This document shows, piece by piece, positions 40,086 to 49,851 of a stretch of 64,000 nucleotides of DNA. Numbering within the stretch: the stretch's first letter is position 1; each line of letters opens with the position of its first letter. This DNA is from UBA1731 sp964567665 (lineage in GTDB: Bacteria > Verrucomicrobiota > Kiritimatiellia > RFP12 > UBA1067): assembly GCA_964567665.1 (NCBI GenBank), contig CAZMNN010000003.1, positions 38,513-102,512 of the forward strand, read 5' to 3'. The notes below the pieces were generated by a model, which was not told the DNA's origin, searched no databases, and worked only from the letters and a program-made list of their open reading frames with translations. The position numbers and the translations under genes were made by a program.

Positions 40086-40886
40086 TCAGCCGGATTGACC
40101 GGTGCGCTTCGCCTCTTCCCAAAGCGCATCCATCTCCTCAAGCGTCATGTCAGAAAGGGACTTGCCCTGCGACTTGGCTCCGGCCTCCACGGCACGGAAC
40201 CGGCGAGAGAACTTCGCCGTCGAATTCTCAAGCGCGGATTCCGCATCGGATTTCAGATGCCTTGCAAGGTTCGTCACAGCGAACAGCAGGTCGCCCAGCT
40301 CCTCCTTCACGTGTCCGTCAAGCGACGTGTCGGATGCCGCCGCAACGGCCTCCTCAAGTTCGCCAAGCTCCTCGCGGATCTTCGCAAGAGGCCCCTTGGC
40401 GTCCTTCCAGTCAAAGCCAACACGCGCCGCCTTCTCCTGGGTGCGCTGAGCCTTGAGCAGCGCAGGCAGCGTCGCCGGAACTCCATCGAGCGCGGAATGG
40501 CGAAGCTCCTTTTTGTGTTCCTGCTGCTTTATCTGCTCCCAGTTCCTGAGAACGGCGGCTGGATCCTTCGCTACGACATCGCCGAACACGTGGGGATGGC
40601 GGCGCACAAGCTTGTCCGATATGGCGTTTGCGACGTCATCAAAGGAGAACGTCCCCTTCTCCTCCGCCATCACGCACTGGAACATCACCTGCAGCAGAAC
40701 ATCGCCAAGCTCCTCCACATGGTTGTCCTTGTCATCGGGACGATCCATGGCGGAGAGCAGTTCGTACGCCTCCTCAAGCACACACGGCTTGAGCGTCTCA
40801 AGCGTCTGCACCCGATCCCAAGGACAACCCGTCTCCGGGTTGCGGAGACGGGTCATTATGTCGTGGAGCCTCTCTATCCCTGTCAT
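40086..40886 (-). CDS. mazG: Nucleoside triphosphate pyrophosphohydrolase
   Basis: 266 aa, the length of two-domain MazG. It hydrolyses NTPs/dNTPs to NMP and PPi and helps remove non-canonical nucleotides. Each half carries the E-E-x-x-E...E-x-x-D metal motif: VLEEAYELLSAMD...EELGDVLLQVM, then REELGELEEAVA...EELGDLLFAVTNL. N-terminal NPETGCPWDRVQTLETLKP is the family signature. The ATG overlaps the stop of the upstream HAD-like gene (TGATG), indicating coupling. Confidence 0.95.
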   Translation of the reverse strand: MTGIERLHDIMTRLRNPETGCPWDRVQTLETLKPCVLEEAYELLSAMDRPDDKDNHVEELGDVLLQVMFQCVMAEEKGTFSFDDVANAISDKLVRRHPHVFGDVVAKDPAAVLRNWEQIKQQEHKKELRHSALDGVPATLPALLKAQRTQEKAARVGFDWKDAKGPLAKIREELGELEEAVAAASDTSLDGHVKEELGDLLFAVTNLARHLKSDAESALENSTAKFSRRFRAVEAGAKSQGKSLSDMTLEEMDALWEEAKRTGQSG

Positions 40887-41548
40887 CAGGATACCTTCAG
40901 CATCCGCAGGACGGCCTCGGCCGCCTTCTTGTCGAGCGTATCCACGACATCATCGGCACCGCCGAAATCCTGCCATGCGACACGGTCGTTCACCACGCCG
41001 AGCGCACTCATTCCGGCCACAAGGGCGGCCTTCACGCCGAAGCCCGAACCGGATATGGCGGCCGTAAGCATTTCGTGGAGACCGTTCATGCGACAGGCGC
41101 GTTTCCACACGTCCCACTTGCAGCTTCCGTAGGTGGGCGACGTCTCTGCGTACACCACAACCCTCTCGTCGTCGATTGCGGCGGCAAGCGCAGATGCGTC
41201 CCCGCGCGTCGCGACCACAACCTTGACGCCCCTGTCGAGAAGCGTCTTCACGAAGTTCTTGAACGCCGGTGTGACCGCCGCCGGAGCCTTTTCGGCCACT
41301 GCGGCGTTGAAGGCCGCACCCAGTTCGCGGGCCAGCGATGCCGCATCGCCGTTGCATCCGATCTTCCCGAACAGTTCGAGAAGTCCGCCATGGTAGTTGC
41401 CGCCGGCAAGATGCATGGCCTCAAGATGCGCGTCAAGCTCAACGCCGACGCCCTTCAGCAGCGCTTTCGCCGTGTCGAAGAGGATGTCCGCTCCGTTCAG
41501 GACCGTAAAGTCAAACTCAACTATTGCACCCTTGCAGATTTTCGCCAT
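40886..41548 (-). CDS. HAD-like protein with a substituted nucleophile
   Basis: 220 aa. The fold is HAD: IVEFDFTVLNGADI in motif I position, VKVVVATRGDASALAAA in motif II position and a C-terminal FGVKAALVAGMSALGVVNDRVAW. But motif I, normally D-x-D-x-T, reads E-F-D-F-T, so the nucleophile (residue 11) is Glu, and no motif IV GD(x)xxD/DD pair is apparent. It is therefore probably catalytically dead or changed. It lies between pfp and mazG (4-nt-type overlap with mazG), so a regulatory or binding role in the nucleotide/sugar phosphate operon is possible. Confidence 0.65.
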   Translation of the reverse strand: MAKICKGAIVEFDFTVLNGADILFDTAKALLKGVGVELDAHLEAMHLAGGNYHGGLLELFGKIGCNGDAASLARELGAAFNAAVAEKAPAAVTPAFKNFVKTLLDRGVKVVVATRGDASALAAAIDDERVVVYAETSPTYGSCKWDVWKRACRMNGLHEMLTAAISGSGFGVKAALVAGMSALGVVNDRVAWQDFGGADDVVDTLDKKAAEAVLRMLKVS

Positions 41549-41569
41549 CTGAAGAACTCCTTGCCGATG

Positions 41570-42811
41570 TTACTTCTTCACTGTACGCGTCTTGCGCACA
41601 CGGGGCTGGCCGATCTCGCGCAGCATCTTGCGGAAGCGGCTGTTGCGCACGTTGAACGGCTTGCCGCCCTTCACGCGCTCGAACTCACAGGCGCGGAGCG
41701 TGTTGGACTGGTCTTCGTCCTTGCCGATCACGCCGCCGATGCCCTGAAGTGCGCAGTCCACGGCGAGGGCGCAGCAGCGCTGGATAAGCTCAAGATCCTT
41801 CTTGCACGGAGCGGCGGAGCGGGCGAAATAGCCGCTCTTGAAGACCTGCGTCTTCTCTGCGCCGAGCATTTCGCCAAAACGCTTCGCGAAGTACTGGCCG
41901 ACGTTGACCTTGTCAAGGCGCGGATGTCCGAACGCATCGACGGGAACGACCTCGTGGCGCTTCTCCATCTCCTTGATGATCTCCTTCACGCAGGCGCCCT
42001 CGGAGACGAAGATGTTCACGTGGCCGAGCTTGTCCATCACCGCTTTGAGACGGCGTCCCTCAGCCTCGAAGTTGATCCTCGATTCGGGAACGTACACGGC
42101 GTTGATGTCAAGGTTCTCCTTCGACCATCCGAACGACGGCACAAGATTGGCCTTCTTGGACTTGAACATACGGCGGTAGTAGATGCCGGTGAAAGCCGTC
42201 AGCCAGCCGCAGTTGCGGCCCATCACCTCGTGGATAACGAGGGAGCGCGGGGAGGCGCTGTCCTCCTTGACGACGTTCCAGAAGTACCTGGCGCCCTCTT
42301 CGGCTGCGGTGTACGCGCCGAGCGACTGCTTGATGGGGTAGACGTCGTTGTCGACCGTCTTGGGCAGACCGACGACGGTGAGCGCGTATCCGTTCTTGGA
42401 GAGGTACGCCGCAAGATCCGCAGCGGTCGTGTTCGTGTCGTCGCCGCCGATGGTGTGAAGCACATCCACGCCGTCCTTGACGAGCTGGTCGGCCGCGACC
42501 TTGAGGGGATCCTCACCCTCCTTGACGAGGCCGCGCTTCACGCAGTCCTTGACGTTCGTGAGCTTGACGCGGCTGTTCCCGATCGGGCTTCCGCCGTGCT
42601 TCGTGAGCTTGAGGGCGTTCTTGCGGACCTCGTCCGTCACCTTGATGGAATTGCCCTTGAGAAGACCCATATATCCATCGAGATAGCCGATCAGCTCGAC
42701 CTCCGGGGCTTTCTTCGTATATTCGTCAATCAGGAACCCTATCGAACTCGAAAGGCAGGGGGCAAGTCCGCCTGCAGTCAAGAACGCAACCTTCTTCACT
42801 TTCTTTTCCAT
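41570..42811 (-). CDS. pfp: Pyrophosphate-dependent 6-phosphofructokinase
   Basis: 413 aa. Interconverts fructose-6-phosphate and fructose-1,6-bisphosphate with PPi, in the cytoplasm. The donor motif is GGDDT (residues 122-126): the second Asp in place of Gly marks PPi use over ATP. The PKTVDND motif (150-156), with the Lys characteristic of PPi-PFK, and the downstream EVMGRNCGWL are also typical. Reversible PPi-PFK is common in anaerobes. It follows ribH immediately (1-bp gap), with AAAGGA 11 nt upstream. Confidence 0.92.
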   Translation of the reverse strand: MEKKVKKVAFLTAGGLAPCLSSSIGFLIDEYTKKAPEVELIGYLDGYMGLLKGNSIKVTDEVRKNALKLTKHGGSPIGNSRVKLTNVKDCVKRGLVKEGEDPLKVAADQLVKDGVDVLHTIGGDDTNTTAADLAAYLSKNGYALTVVGLPKTVDNDVYPIKQSLGAYTAAEEGARYFWNVVKEDSASPRSLVIHEVMGRNCGWLTAFTGIYYRRMFKSKKANLVPSFGWSKENLDINAVYVPESRINFEAEGRRLKAVMDKLGHVNIFVSEGACVKEIIKEMEKRHEVVPVDAFGHPRLDKVNVGQYFAKRFGEMLGAEKTQVFKSGYFARSAAPCKKDLELIQRCCALAVDCALQGIGGVIGKDEDQSNTLRACEFERVKGGKPFNVRNSRFRKMLREIGQPRVRKTRTVKK

Positions 42812-42812
42812 T

Positions 42813-43277
42813 TTATTTTAGTCCTTTCATTACATTTATTGTCTCAATCGCAGCCTGCATCGCCGAAAAGCCCTTGTTTCCCTGCTTCGTTCCGCAGCGC
42901 TCGACCGCCTGTTCAAGGTTCTCCGCACTCACGACGCCATCCGCAACCGGGATGCCCGTCTCAAGCGCGATTTCGGTGAACGCCCGCGCCGTCGTCTCGT
43001 TTATGAGCGATGCGTGAGGCGTTGCACCCTGAACGACCGCACCAAGAGCGACCACTGCATCGTACTTCTTCGAGCCGGCAAGCGTCTTCGCCGCAATCGG
43101 CAGTTCATACGCGCCAGGCACACGCACAAGCACAAGATCGTTCTCGTCGCCGCCATGCCGCACAAATGCATCGGCAGCCCCTTTTATGAGCTGCTCCACA
43201 AGGAAGGAATTGAAGCGGCTCGCCACAAGTGCGACCTTCAACCCTCCTGCGTTCAGATTTCCGCTTATCTCTTTCAT
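42813..43277 (-). CDS. ribH: 6,7-dimethyl-8-ribityllumazine synthase
   Basis: 154 aa from the ATG at 43277 (MKEISGNLNAGG), preceded by GGAG; an upstream ATG at 43340 would add a non-family stretch. Catalyses the penultimate riboflavin step. Family features: VALVASRFNSFLVEQLIKGA, VRVPGAYELPIAAKTLA, GAVVQGATPHASLI (G-x-T-P-H with the catalytic His), VADGVVSAENLEQAVERCGTK and NKGFSAMQAAIE. First gene of the five-gene operon. Other rib genes are elsewhere. Confidence 0.95.
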   Translation of the reverse strand: MKEISGNLNAGGLKVALVASRFNSFLVEQLIKGAADAFVRHGGDENDLVLVRVPGAYELPIAAKTLAGSKKYDAVVALGAVVQGATPHASLINETTARAFTEIALETGIPVADGVVSAENLEQAVERCGTKQGNKGFSAMQAAIETINVMKGLK

Positions 43278-43446
43278 TTTCTTTTCTCCTCGCCTATCAC
43301 TACCCAAGCGAAAAAAGTGGCACGAATTGTACCATATCACGCCTATTGTGTCAAAAATGGTGCCGCATCAAGCCGTGCTTCGAACAGCCTGGCGATATCG
43401 GGCGTTCCTTTCGCCGGCATTGAATGTCGGCTTTTCGGTTGTGTGC

Positions 43447-43452
43447 TATAAT
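43447..43452 (+). promoter_or_regulatory. -10 box (TATAAT) upstream of the cysteine desulfurase
   Basis: A perfect TATAAT sits 81 bp before the nifS ATG in the divergent gap. The -35 region is weak (TTGAAT lies 21 bp upstream, too far). The opposite-strand ribH operon starts from the same 255-bp gap. Confidence 0.45.
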
Positions 43453-43532
43453 ACGCCGCCAATGCAGCACTCCATATCCGCAGTTCAATTCGTTGTTTAC
43501 GCAGGATATGGCTGCGACAATCGGCACATGAA

Positions 43533-44714
43533 ATGAAAACGGTATATTTCGACAACAATGCGACTACGCGCACCGCCGACGAGGTGCGCGAGGCGATGCA
43601 GCCGTTCTTCTGCGAACTGTACGGCAATCCTTCATCCATGCACGCTTTCGGCGGAAACGTGTCAAAATATCTTTCCGACGCACGGGAGCAGGTTGCGCAA
43701 TTTCTCAACTGCTCGCCGGAGGAGGTGCTGTTCACGTCCTGCGCGACGGAATCGGACAACACGGCGATACGCGGCGTTGCGGACTGGTTCGGCAAGGGAA
43801 TGAAGGTGATAACGACGGCGGTGGAGCATCCCGCCGTGCTGCAGCCGGCACGTCGGCTCAAGGCCATGGGATTTGAGGAGGTTGAACTTCCCGTCGACGG
43901 CGTGGGACAGATCGACCTCGATCGCCTCCGCGCAGAGCTTGAGGGCACGAAGAACGCGCTCGTCTCCGCCATGTGGGCGAACAACGAAACCGGCACCGTC
44001 TTCCCGATACGGGAAATCGCCGAGATCGCCAAGGAATACGGCGCGACGATGCACACCGATGCGGTTCAGGTCGCGGGCAAGATCCCGATCGATGTGCAGA
44101 AGGTGCCGGTGGATATGCTCTCCATTTCCGGACACAAGTTCCATGCCCCCAAAGGCGTGGGGATTCTCTATGTCCGCAAGGGAACGAAGTTCAAGCCGTT
44201 CATGCTTGGCGGACATCAGGAAGGCGGTCGCCGCGCCGGAACCGAGAACGTTCCGTACATCGTCGGCCTCGCGAAAGCCTGCGAACTTGCCTCCGCAAAC
44301 GCAGAGCGCGAAGCGAACGAGGTCGGCAGGATGCGCGACAGGCTTGAGGCCGGCATACTCGCCTCATGCCCGAACGTCCGCATAAACGGCGACGTGAGCC
44401 ATCGCCTTCCGAACACGCTTAACGTCTCGTTCGAGTACATCGAAGGCGAAGCCATCGCCTACCGCCTCTCCGATGTCGGCATCTGCATCTCCACCGGAAG
44501 CGCCTGCGCCTCCGGCTCCCTCGATCCAAGCCACGTCATACGCGCAATGGGCGTTCCGTTCATAGCGGTGCACGGCAGCGTGAGGTTCTCCCTTTCGCGC
44601 TACAACACGATGGACGAAGTGGATTACGTACTGGAGAAGCTGCCGCCCATAATCAAGGGGCTGCGCGATATGTCGCCCTTCGGGCCGGACTCAGACCCTA
44701 CAACGTTCAAGTGA
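43533..44714 (+). CDS. nifS: Cysteine desulfurase (NifS/IscS type)
   Basis: 393 aa. PLP enzyme that takes sulfur from cysteine for Fe-S clusters. Seen: VYFDNNATTRT start, ATESDNTAIRG, EHPAVLQP, the PLP lysine in SGHKFHAPKG (Lys202), GGHQEGGRRAGTENV and the persulfide cysteine in STGSACASGSLDPSHV (Cys325). All catalytic parts are present; class I (NifS/IscS) by the loop. Its stop and the stop of the convergent gene lie within one hairpin. It could feed HydG and other Fe-S enzymes. Confidence 0.94.
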   Translation: MKTVYFDNNATTRTADEVREAMQPFFCELYGNPSSMHAFGGNVSKYLSDAREQVAQFLNCSPEEVLFTSCATESDNTAIRGVADWFGKGMKVITTAVEHPAVLQPARRLKAMGFEEVELPVDGVGQIDLDRLRAELEGTKNALVSAMWANNETGTVFPIREIAEIAKEYGATMHTDAVQVAGKIPIDVQKVPVDMLSISGHKFHAPKGVGILYVRKGTKFKPFMLGGHQEGGRRAGTENVPYIVGLAKACELASANAEREANEVGRMRDRLEAGILASCPNVRINGDVSHRLPNTLNVSFEYIEGEAIAYRLSDVGICISTGSACASGSLDPSHVIRAMGVPFIAVHGSVRFSLSRYNTMDEVDYVLEKLPPIIKGLRDMSPFGPDSDPTTFK

Positions 44715-44732
44715 CGATGTGATGCGTCACTT
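44709..44732. terminator. Hairpin containing both convergent stop codons
   Basis: AAGTGACG (44,709-44,716) and CGTCACTT (44,725-44,732) pair perfectly across an 8-nt loop. The left arm contains the nifS TGA and the right arm the TGA of the minus-strand gene. A bidirectional terminator is likely, although there is no U-run. Confidence 0.5.
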
Positions 44733-47700
44733 CGCCACCTGGACAGACGGCAGGAGACGCAGGTTCGCCCAGCCACCTCCATCTCCATAGGTGTTGCCGC
44801 CCGGATCGGTCAGAAGGTAGAGATGAATCTTTCTGCCGACATACGGCGACAGATCAGCCGACAACACCTTCCACTCGTGTCCGGCGACACGGCATTCGGA
44901 CAGCACCTGCAGCGGAGAGTTTCCAACTTTCACCGCCACCTTGAACAGTATGCCGTCGCCGGGCGTAGTTCCGTCGGATTTGCCGACATTAGCGCAAAAC
45001 AGTCCGAAAGAGGCATCCGGTGTAAATACATGGCTCACGAATGCGGCTCCGGTCGCGCCATCCTTGTATGGCGGATGCACGGCAAGCCCATTCTTGCGTT
45101 CGCCGCCGCAGGTGACGGCGCGCGCTTGGACATAGCCTCCGCTGGAAGCCGTCAGTTCGGTCTCTGAACCATCCGGACGCAGAACGCCTCTTCGATAACG
45201 CCTTGGCAGTTCCTTTTGCGCACACACGCGACGCGACGGATCAGGGACTTTGAAGCTGTCCGGCTTTAACGCCCATTTTTCATAGACGTCAACTGACGGT
45301 TCCGAAAAGCCTTTTGGAACCGTCGCTCGGTAGGAATAGCAGTCCGGGGAGCGCATAAAGCGCGTCCAGCCATTCGCGTCGATGCGGAACGGGATTTCTC
45401 GGACTTCCTCCGCGTTCGATGCGGCCCGCAAACCGACAAGCCGCGTCGCGGCATACGGCAATCCGATCTCGGACAAACCTTTCTTTTTCTCAGGAATCAC
45501 CTCCTCCGTGCCGCCGGCCTCGGTCAGCCTCACGAGCCATCCATCCGTTGCCCCGCCGGGGAACTCCGTCGGCGTACCGCGCCCGTGCATGAAGACGTAC
45601 CCCGCCTCGCGTCCGCCACGGCAGAAATCCACGCGGTTCGTTCCGCCTTTTGCCTGGCCTGAAAACGCGATGGTGTCGCCGCCTCTGCAGAAGAACCCCC
45701 ACTGCGGCAGGGCAAGCCGCCCTTTGCCGCGACGTACAGAGAGCCATCCGCCGTCCGGATCCCCGTTCACCGCAACGAGCGTTCCGCCATCATAAGCGAC
45801 AACGACGCGATTGTGGGCTATCTCCCCGCTGACGACCGCCTCGGATGTCGTGAGAAGCCTGCCGTTCGCATCGGCATATCGGATTTTCTGCGCGTTCTCC
45901 TGCGAATAGCGCGATGCGGGCGCAAGAATCATGTAGTAGGAATACACCTGATCCTGCGGAAGGATGAATGCAGAATGACCGAACGCGAGCGTGACGGCAG
46001 TCCACGGCTCGACCACTCGCCACGGCGATCCCTTCGGCACGTTCGCGTCGCCGAAGAGCATCCCGGCGTAGCATCCGAAATCGCTTGTCAGCGGGTGCAT
46101 CCTCAGCAGGTTGAAATCGACAATCCACGGATGCTCCATCAACCGGTATGTGCGGTCTTGCCCATAGTTGTGGTCTGCCAATCCTGAATACAGCCATTGG
46201 TGTCCACCCTCCGAAGAGACTGGGCCGTTCCATGTCCGCTTCTGAATCCCCATTATTTCGCCATACGCATAGAACGTCTGCGCAAACGTGCCGGCGCCCG
46301 GAACCCGTGCATCGTAGTCTGTGCGGCTCCATGGCGACACTGCGGTATGCACATCGCAGTATGCCGTGTTGAAATGGAATTTCCGCTGGATGACGGGGGC
46401 AAGCCTCTCGCACATCTCAACGGAGTACAGAGGTTTCGGCGCCGTGCAGCGCGCCCACGCCAGTTTCCAGTTTCCGTCCTCAAGACGGCCCACGAAATCT
46501 GAACGCCAGTTTCCGTTCACCGGCGCATAGTCCGTATAGTTGTTGTACGGGCCGTAGCGGAAACCGAAGCCGTCTATCAGTTTCCGCGCATAATCGTATT
46601 GCCCCTTGTCCCCGCCGCGTCCCGGCGCGGGATCGGTGCGGAACGTGAAGCTTTCGTCTCCATCGCGCCACCCGGTTTCATGGTCTGTCACGATGAGACG
46701 ACGCACCCCCTTGCGCCTGAGCCAGAACAGCGCCTCGCGGTTGGGCGTCCGGTCGCCGCTCGCACCGGACGACATCCATGCCGCCCGCCCCGTAGTCGCC
46801 CGCCAGGGCGATACGGGATTGGGGATGAACGGCAGAGCATCCTCGAATCTCGGAGAGACCGTCCACACAAACCTCTCGAACACGTCATTGCGCGTTCCGT
46901 CGGTTTTCGGACGATATCTGGCGCCGCCGTTGGCCTGAACACAATCCACGTTAGCTGGCGGAAACGGGAGCGAGGCGTTTGACTGCGTCCAGTCCAACGT
47001 CGCGGAGACGAAGCGCGTTGCGACGCCGCAGTCGGCCACCACCACCTGCGGACGCTCGTCCCATCGCTCGCTGCCGTAGGTGCAGAACGGGATCGGCATG
47101 GCCTTTGCGTCGAGATCGATCCCGACTCCGCCAAATCGCACCTCCTCAACGAGGCCGCCCTTGACTGTGATGTCCGCGACAAGGGAATCTCCGATGCGCC
47201 TCCATCGCACCTTCGCATTTCCCGCAGACGAGCGCGGCCACACGCCTCCGCCTATGGCGAGCGGAATCCACGGCCCTTTGCCGATGCGGAACGCAAGATC
47301 GTCCCATACGCCGGGGTTCTTCGGCGTACGGAACTCAAGCGCCGCATCAGGCGATGCCGCTGGCGGCACGACAGTCGTCTCCACGATAGGAAACGAAAGA
47401 CGTCCCTCACCGACGTTTACGCCCTGCGGCTGATCTGGAAACACCTGCACTCCGCGCTTCGCCCTTGGTCGGAAGGAAAGCGGCTTCAGCTTTTCCTCGA
47501 AAGCGCATACGCTTGTCAAATCGATCCGGCGATAGTCCACATTCGTGCCGCCCGTCAGCGTAAAGCCGACGAACTTGCATCCGCCCCCCATGGTCCGCTG
47601 GCGAATGTCCTTCGGAACCTTGACCTGGAATCTGCACCATTCGCGATGCAGTATCGTCGCGACATTGAGCGTGAACGGCTTGCCGTCGGCATCCGCGAAA

Positions 47701-49826
47701 TCCGCGAAAAGCCGCGTTATTGGCGTACCGGCCGGCGAGCGGCCATAGAAGTTGTTGCCGTAGATCCACACGCTGAATGCGTCAAACGACGGAAGCGCAA
47801 GCGGCGACTTGCGGCGCAGCCGCACCTTTGGCCCGCTCCCTGTTGCGCGATAGTCAAGGCGCAGAGTTCCGTCTCCGAAGAGCAGCCTGTCATCTGCGTT
47901 GGAGACCTTCGCCTCTGCATTCTCCCCCTCGACAATCCAGCCATCGCCTGATTCAAGGCGGTCGACGGGTGTCGTCTCGTCCGCCCTCCGGTTGGCCCAG
48001 ACCATCTCGTATGGCCGCCTGGCATCCTTCGTCCCCTTTGGCGGAAGAAGCTTCTCCTCTGAAAAGACCCTGTCAGGATCGCCGTCGAACGAATTGCCCT
48101 CAACAGTCGCATTTGCGCAGTTTCGCAGACGTACGGGGAAGCGCATCTCCGGTGTCGGATCTGGATTCTGTGCGCACCGCGTGAACCTGTTGTTGAGTAT
48201 CTCCAGACCATCCGTGGCTTCGACGTAGATTGCCGACGGCCCGATATCCTCGAAGGTGTTGCCGATGATGCGCAGGTTGCGATGGACGCCTGCCGGGTAT
48301 TCCGCTGGCCCGCCGTCATGGCGCGTGCGAACCGTCAACGCTCCGAGCATCCGGTCTGCGGTAAGCCTCTTCGCGCATTTTTCGAACGTGCAGTTTCTGA
48401 CCACTGCATCGTCGAAGGGCCCCATCTCGTTCCAGAACACCATGTCGCACGCAAGCAGCACTGCGGCGGACTTGAGACCGCGGAACCGGCAGTTCTCTAT
48501 CCTGAACTTCCGCGTCTGCAGCAAGAACGCCCTGGCGCGTGTGTTCTCGACCGAGCAGTTCATGATGCGCACATCCGGATAGTTCCGTGCGTTTGCGACA
48601 AGATCGCCAATGCGAGGAACCACTCCGCCATCTGTTGCGGCGATTCCCCTACCTCCCTTTCCGAACGACTTGAGTTCCACCTCGCCACGCAGGATCAACG
48701 TCTCTGGATCGTAGACGGCAATCCTGTCCCCAACCGCCGCCCACTCCTCTGAAAGGGCGCATTCCTTGCGGTCTGTCGTGCGGCGGATGAATTCAAATGC
48801 GCCTGTCTCTGCGTCGAACGCCTTGACTTCGCCGCCGAGGGAATGGACGTTCAGCGCATCATCGCCCAGACCCTTGAAATGGCAGTCGTCAAGCGTCACC
48901 GATCCGGCGCATCCTACGAAATGGATGCCGTCCGAGTTCGAGGCGCAGACGTGAGGGTCGTCCTTGCGCGGACGGATGGAGAATCTGCGGAACACGAGAT
49001 CCTCGGATGGCGGCACCACCACGCAGCCTGTCGACGGAGTGCGCTCTATCTCCACATCCTCGATGCGGACGCGGCGCACTCCGTTGAGGACGAACGGTCC
49101 CTCGCCGTTGCGGAAATACCGCACAAGCATTCTGTGTCCATTCGTGACTGCAGCAAGCGAAATCCATTTCGGAACGGTTATCCGTGCAAGGCGCTCGCCG
49201 ATCATCCGGTACGGATGCCCGACAAATATCTCGCGTCCGTCGGGAAGCGTCTGCCGCTCAATGTTGCGGTGCGTCTCAAGGGCGGCATCCGGCGTCCCCT
49301 CGCCGTCGCACGTGTTGAGCTGGAAGAAGTGCTCTTCGCCGGACGCAGGAAACGGTGCGTCAATTCTGAAGTCGACAGTCTTTGCGGCCTGATTCACCGA
49401 TTCGATGCTTCCTACGCAGCCTATCGGATTGTCTGTCGTTATCGTGAAGCGCTCAATCGCGATGTCCTCACATCTGTAGAGGTAGAATGCACCTGAAGAA
49501 TCCTGCTCGGCACGGCGTGGGTCGCAGTGCATTCTGATCACCGTGCCACTCTCTCCGCGCAGCGTTATCTTTTTCTTCTCGCCTACCCATACGCGCTTGC
49601 CAAGGCTGTATGTCCCCTTCGGAAAGAACACCACGTCGCCTGGCTTTGCGGCAAGCACCGCCTTGAATATCTCCGCCTGCGATTGACGCGAACCCGTCGG
49701 ATCCGCACCGTAGGCGGTGACATCCAGCACCGCCGCCCTCGCGGAAACCAATGGCAAGGTGGCGCAGACGAGCAGCGCAAGCGCACAAGTCGTAGAGAGA
49801 GACTTCGCCGTAAAGTTCGATTTCAT
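44727..49826 (-). CDS. Giant secreted protein: beta-helix, putative TIM-barrel glycosidase and C-terminal jelly roll
   Basis: 1,699 aa from the ATG at 49826 (AGGA 6 nt upstream; an ATG at 49847 adds seven residues). Signal peptide ending ...LVSARA. Residues about 32-600 are a right-handed beta-helix opening with VTAYGADPTGSRQSQAEIF, as in Pectate_lyase_3 proteins. A beta-sandwich linker runs to about 930. A putative TIM barrel (about 1,000-1,380) follows, with YGPYNNYTDYAPVN, an Asp in YCDVHTAVSP (1158) and a Glu in VSSEGGHQW (1206). Its C-terminal 150 residues form a jelly-roll (EWKVLSADLSPYVGRKI, YGDGGGWANLRL). The barrel resembles GH101/GH129/DUF5696-type enzymes (inference). Probably co-transcribed with the upstream beta-helix gene. 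Confidence 0.75.
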   Translation of the reverse strand: MKSNFTAKSLSTTCALALLVCATLPLVSARAAVLDVTAYGADPTGSRQSQAEIFKAVLAAKPGDVVFFPKGTYSLGKRVWVGEKKKITLRGESGTVIRMHCDPRRAEQDSSGAFYLYRCEDIAIERFTITTDNPIGCVGSIESVNQAAKTVDFRIDAPFPASGEEHFFQLNTCDGEGTPDAALETHRNIERQTLPDGREIFVGHPYRMIGERLARITVPKWISLAAVTNGHRMLVRYFRNGEGPFVLNGVRRVRIEDVEIERTPSTGCVVVPPSEDLVFRRFSIRPRKDDPHVCASNSDGIHFVGCAGSVTLDDCHFKGLGDDALNVHSLGGEVKAFDAETGAFEFIRRTTDRKECALSEEWAAVGDRIAVYDPETLILRGEVELKSFGKGGRGIAATDGGVVPRIGDLVANARNYPDVRIMNCSVENTRARAFLLQTRKFRIENCRFRGLKSAAVLLACDMVFWNEMGPFDDAVVRNCTFEKCAKRLTADRMLGALTVRTRHDGGPAEYPAGVHRNLRIIGNTFEDIGPSAIYVEATDGLEILNNRFTRCAQNPDPTPEMRFPVRLRNCANATVEGNSFDGDPDRVFSEEKLLPPKGTKDARRPYEMVWANRRADETTPVDRLESGDGWIVEGENAEAKVSNADDRLLFGDGTLRLDYRATGSGPKVRLRRKSPLALPSFDAFSVWIYGNNFYGRSPAGTPITRLFADFADADGKPFTLNVATILHREWCRFQVKVPKDIRQRTMGGGCKFVGFTLTGGTNVDYRRIDLTSVCAFEEKLKPLSFRPRAKRGVQVFPDQPQGVNVGEGRLSFPIVETTVVPPAASPDAALEFRTPKNPGVWDDLAFRIGKGPWIPLAIGGGVWPRSSAGNAKVRWRRIGDSLVADITVKGGLVEEVRFGGVGIDLDAKAMPIPFCTYGSERWDERPQVVVADCGVATRFVSATLDWTQSNASLPFPPANVDCVQANGGARYRPKTDGTRNDVFERFVWTVSPRFEDALPFIPNPVSPWRATTGRAAWMSSGASGDRTPNREALFWLRRKGVRRLIVTDHETGWRDGDESFTFRTDPAPGRGGDKGQYDYARKLIDGFGFRYGPYNNYTDYAPVNGNWRSDFVGRLEDGNWKLAWARCTAPKPLYSVEMCERLAPVIQRKFHFNTAYCDVHTAVSPWSRTDYDARVPGAGTFAQTFYAYGEIMGIQKRTWNGPVSSEGGHQWLYSGLADHNYGQDRTYRLMEHPWIVDFNLLRMHPLTSDFGCYAGMLFGDANVPKGSPWRVVEPWTAVTLAFGHSAFILPQDQVYSYYMILAPASRYSQENAQKIRYADANGRLLTTSEAVVSGEIAHNRVVVAYDGGTLVAVNGDPDGGWLSVRRGKGRLALPQWGFFCRGGDTIAFSGQAKGGTNRVDFCRGGREAGYVFMHGRGTPTEFPGGATDGWLVRLTEAGGTEEVIPEKKKGLSEIGLPYAATRLVGLRAASNAEEVREIPFRIDANGWTRFMRSPDCYSYRATVPKGFSEPSVDVYEKWALKPDSFKVPDPSRRVCAQKELPRRYRRGVLRPDGSETELTASSGGYVQARAVTCGGERKNGLAVHPPYKDGATGAAFVSHVFTPDASFGLFCANVGKSDGTTPGDGILFKVAVKVGNSPLQVLSECRVAGHEWKVLSADLSPYVGRKIHLYLLTDPGGNTYGDGGGWANLRLLPSVQVAK

Positions 49827-49851
49827 GCTCATTCCTAACGCTGTCATGGCA

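Noticed and set aside
41075..42979. Plus-strand 634-aa open frame
   Set aside because: Antisense to pfp and the HAD-like gene; no start signal and no known pattern.
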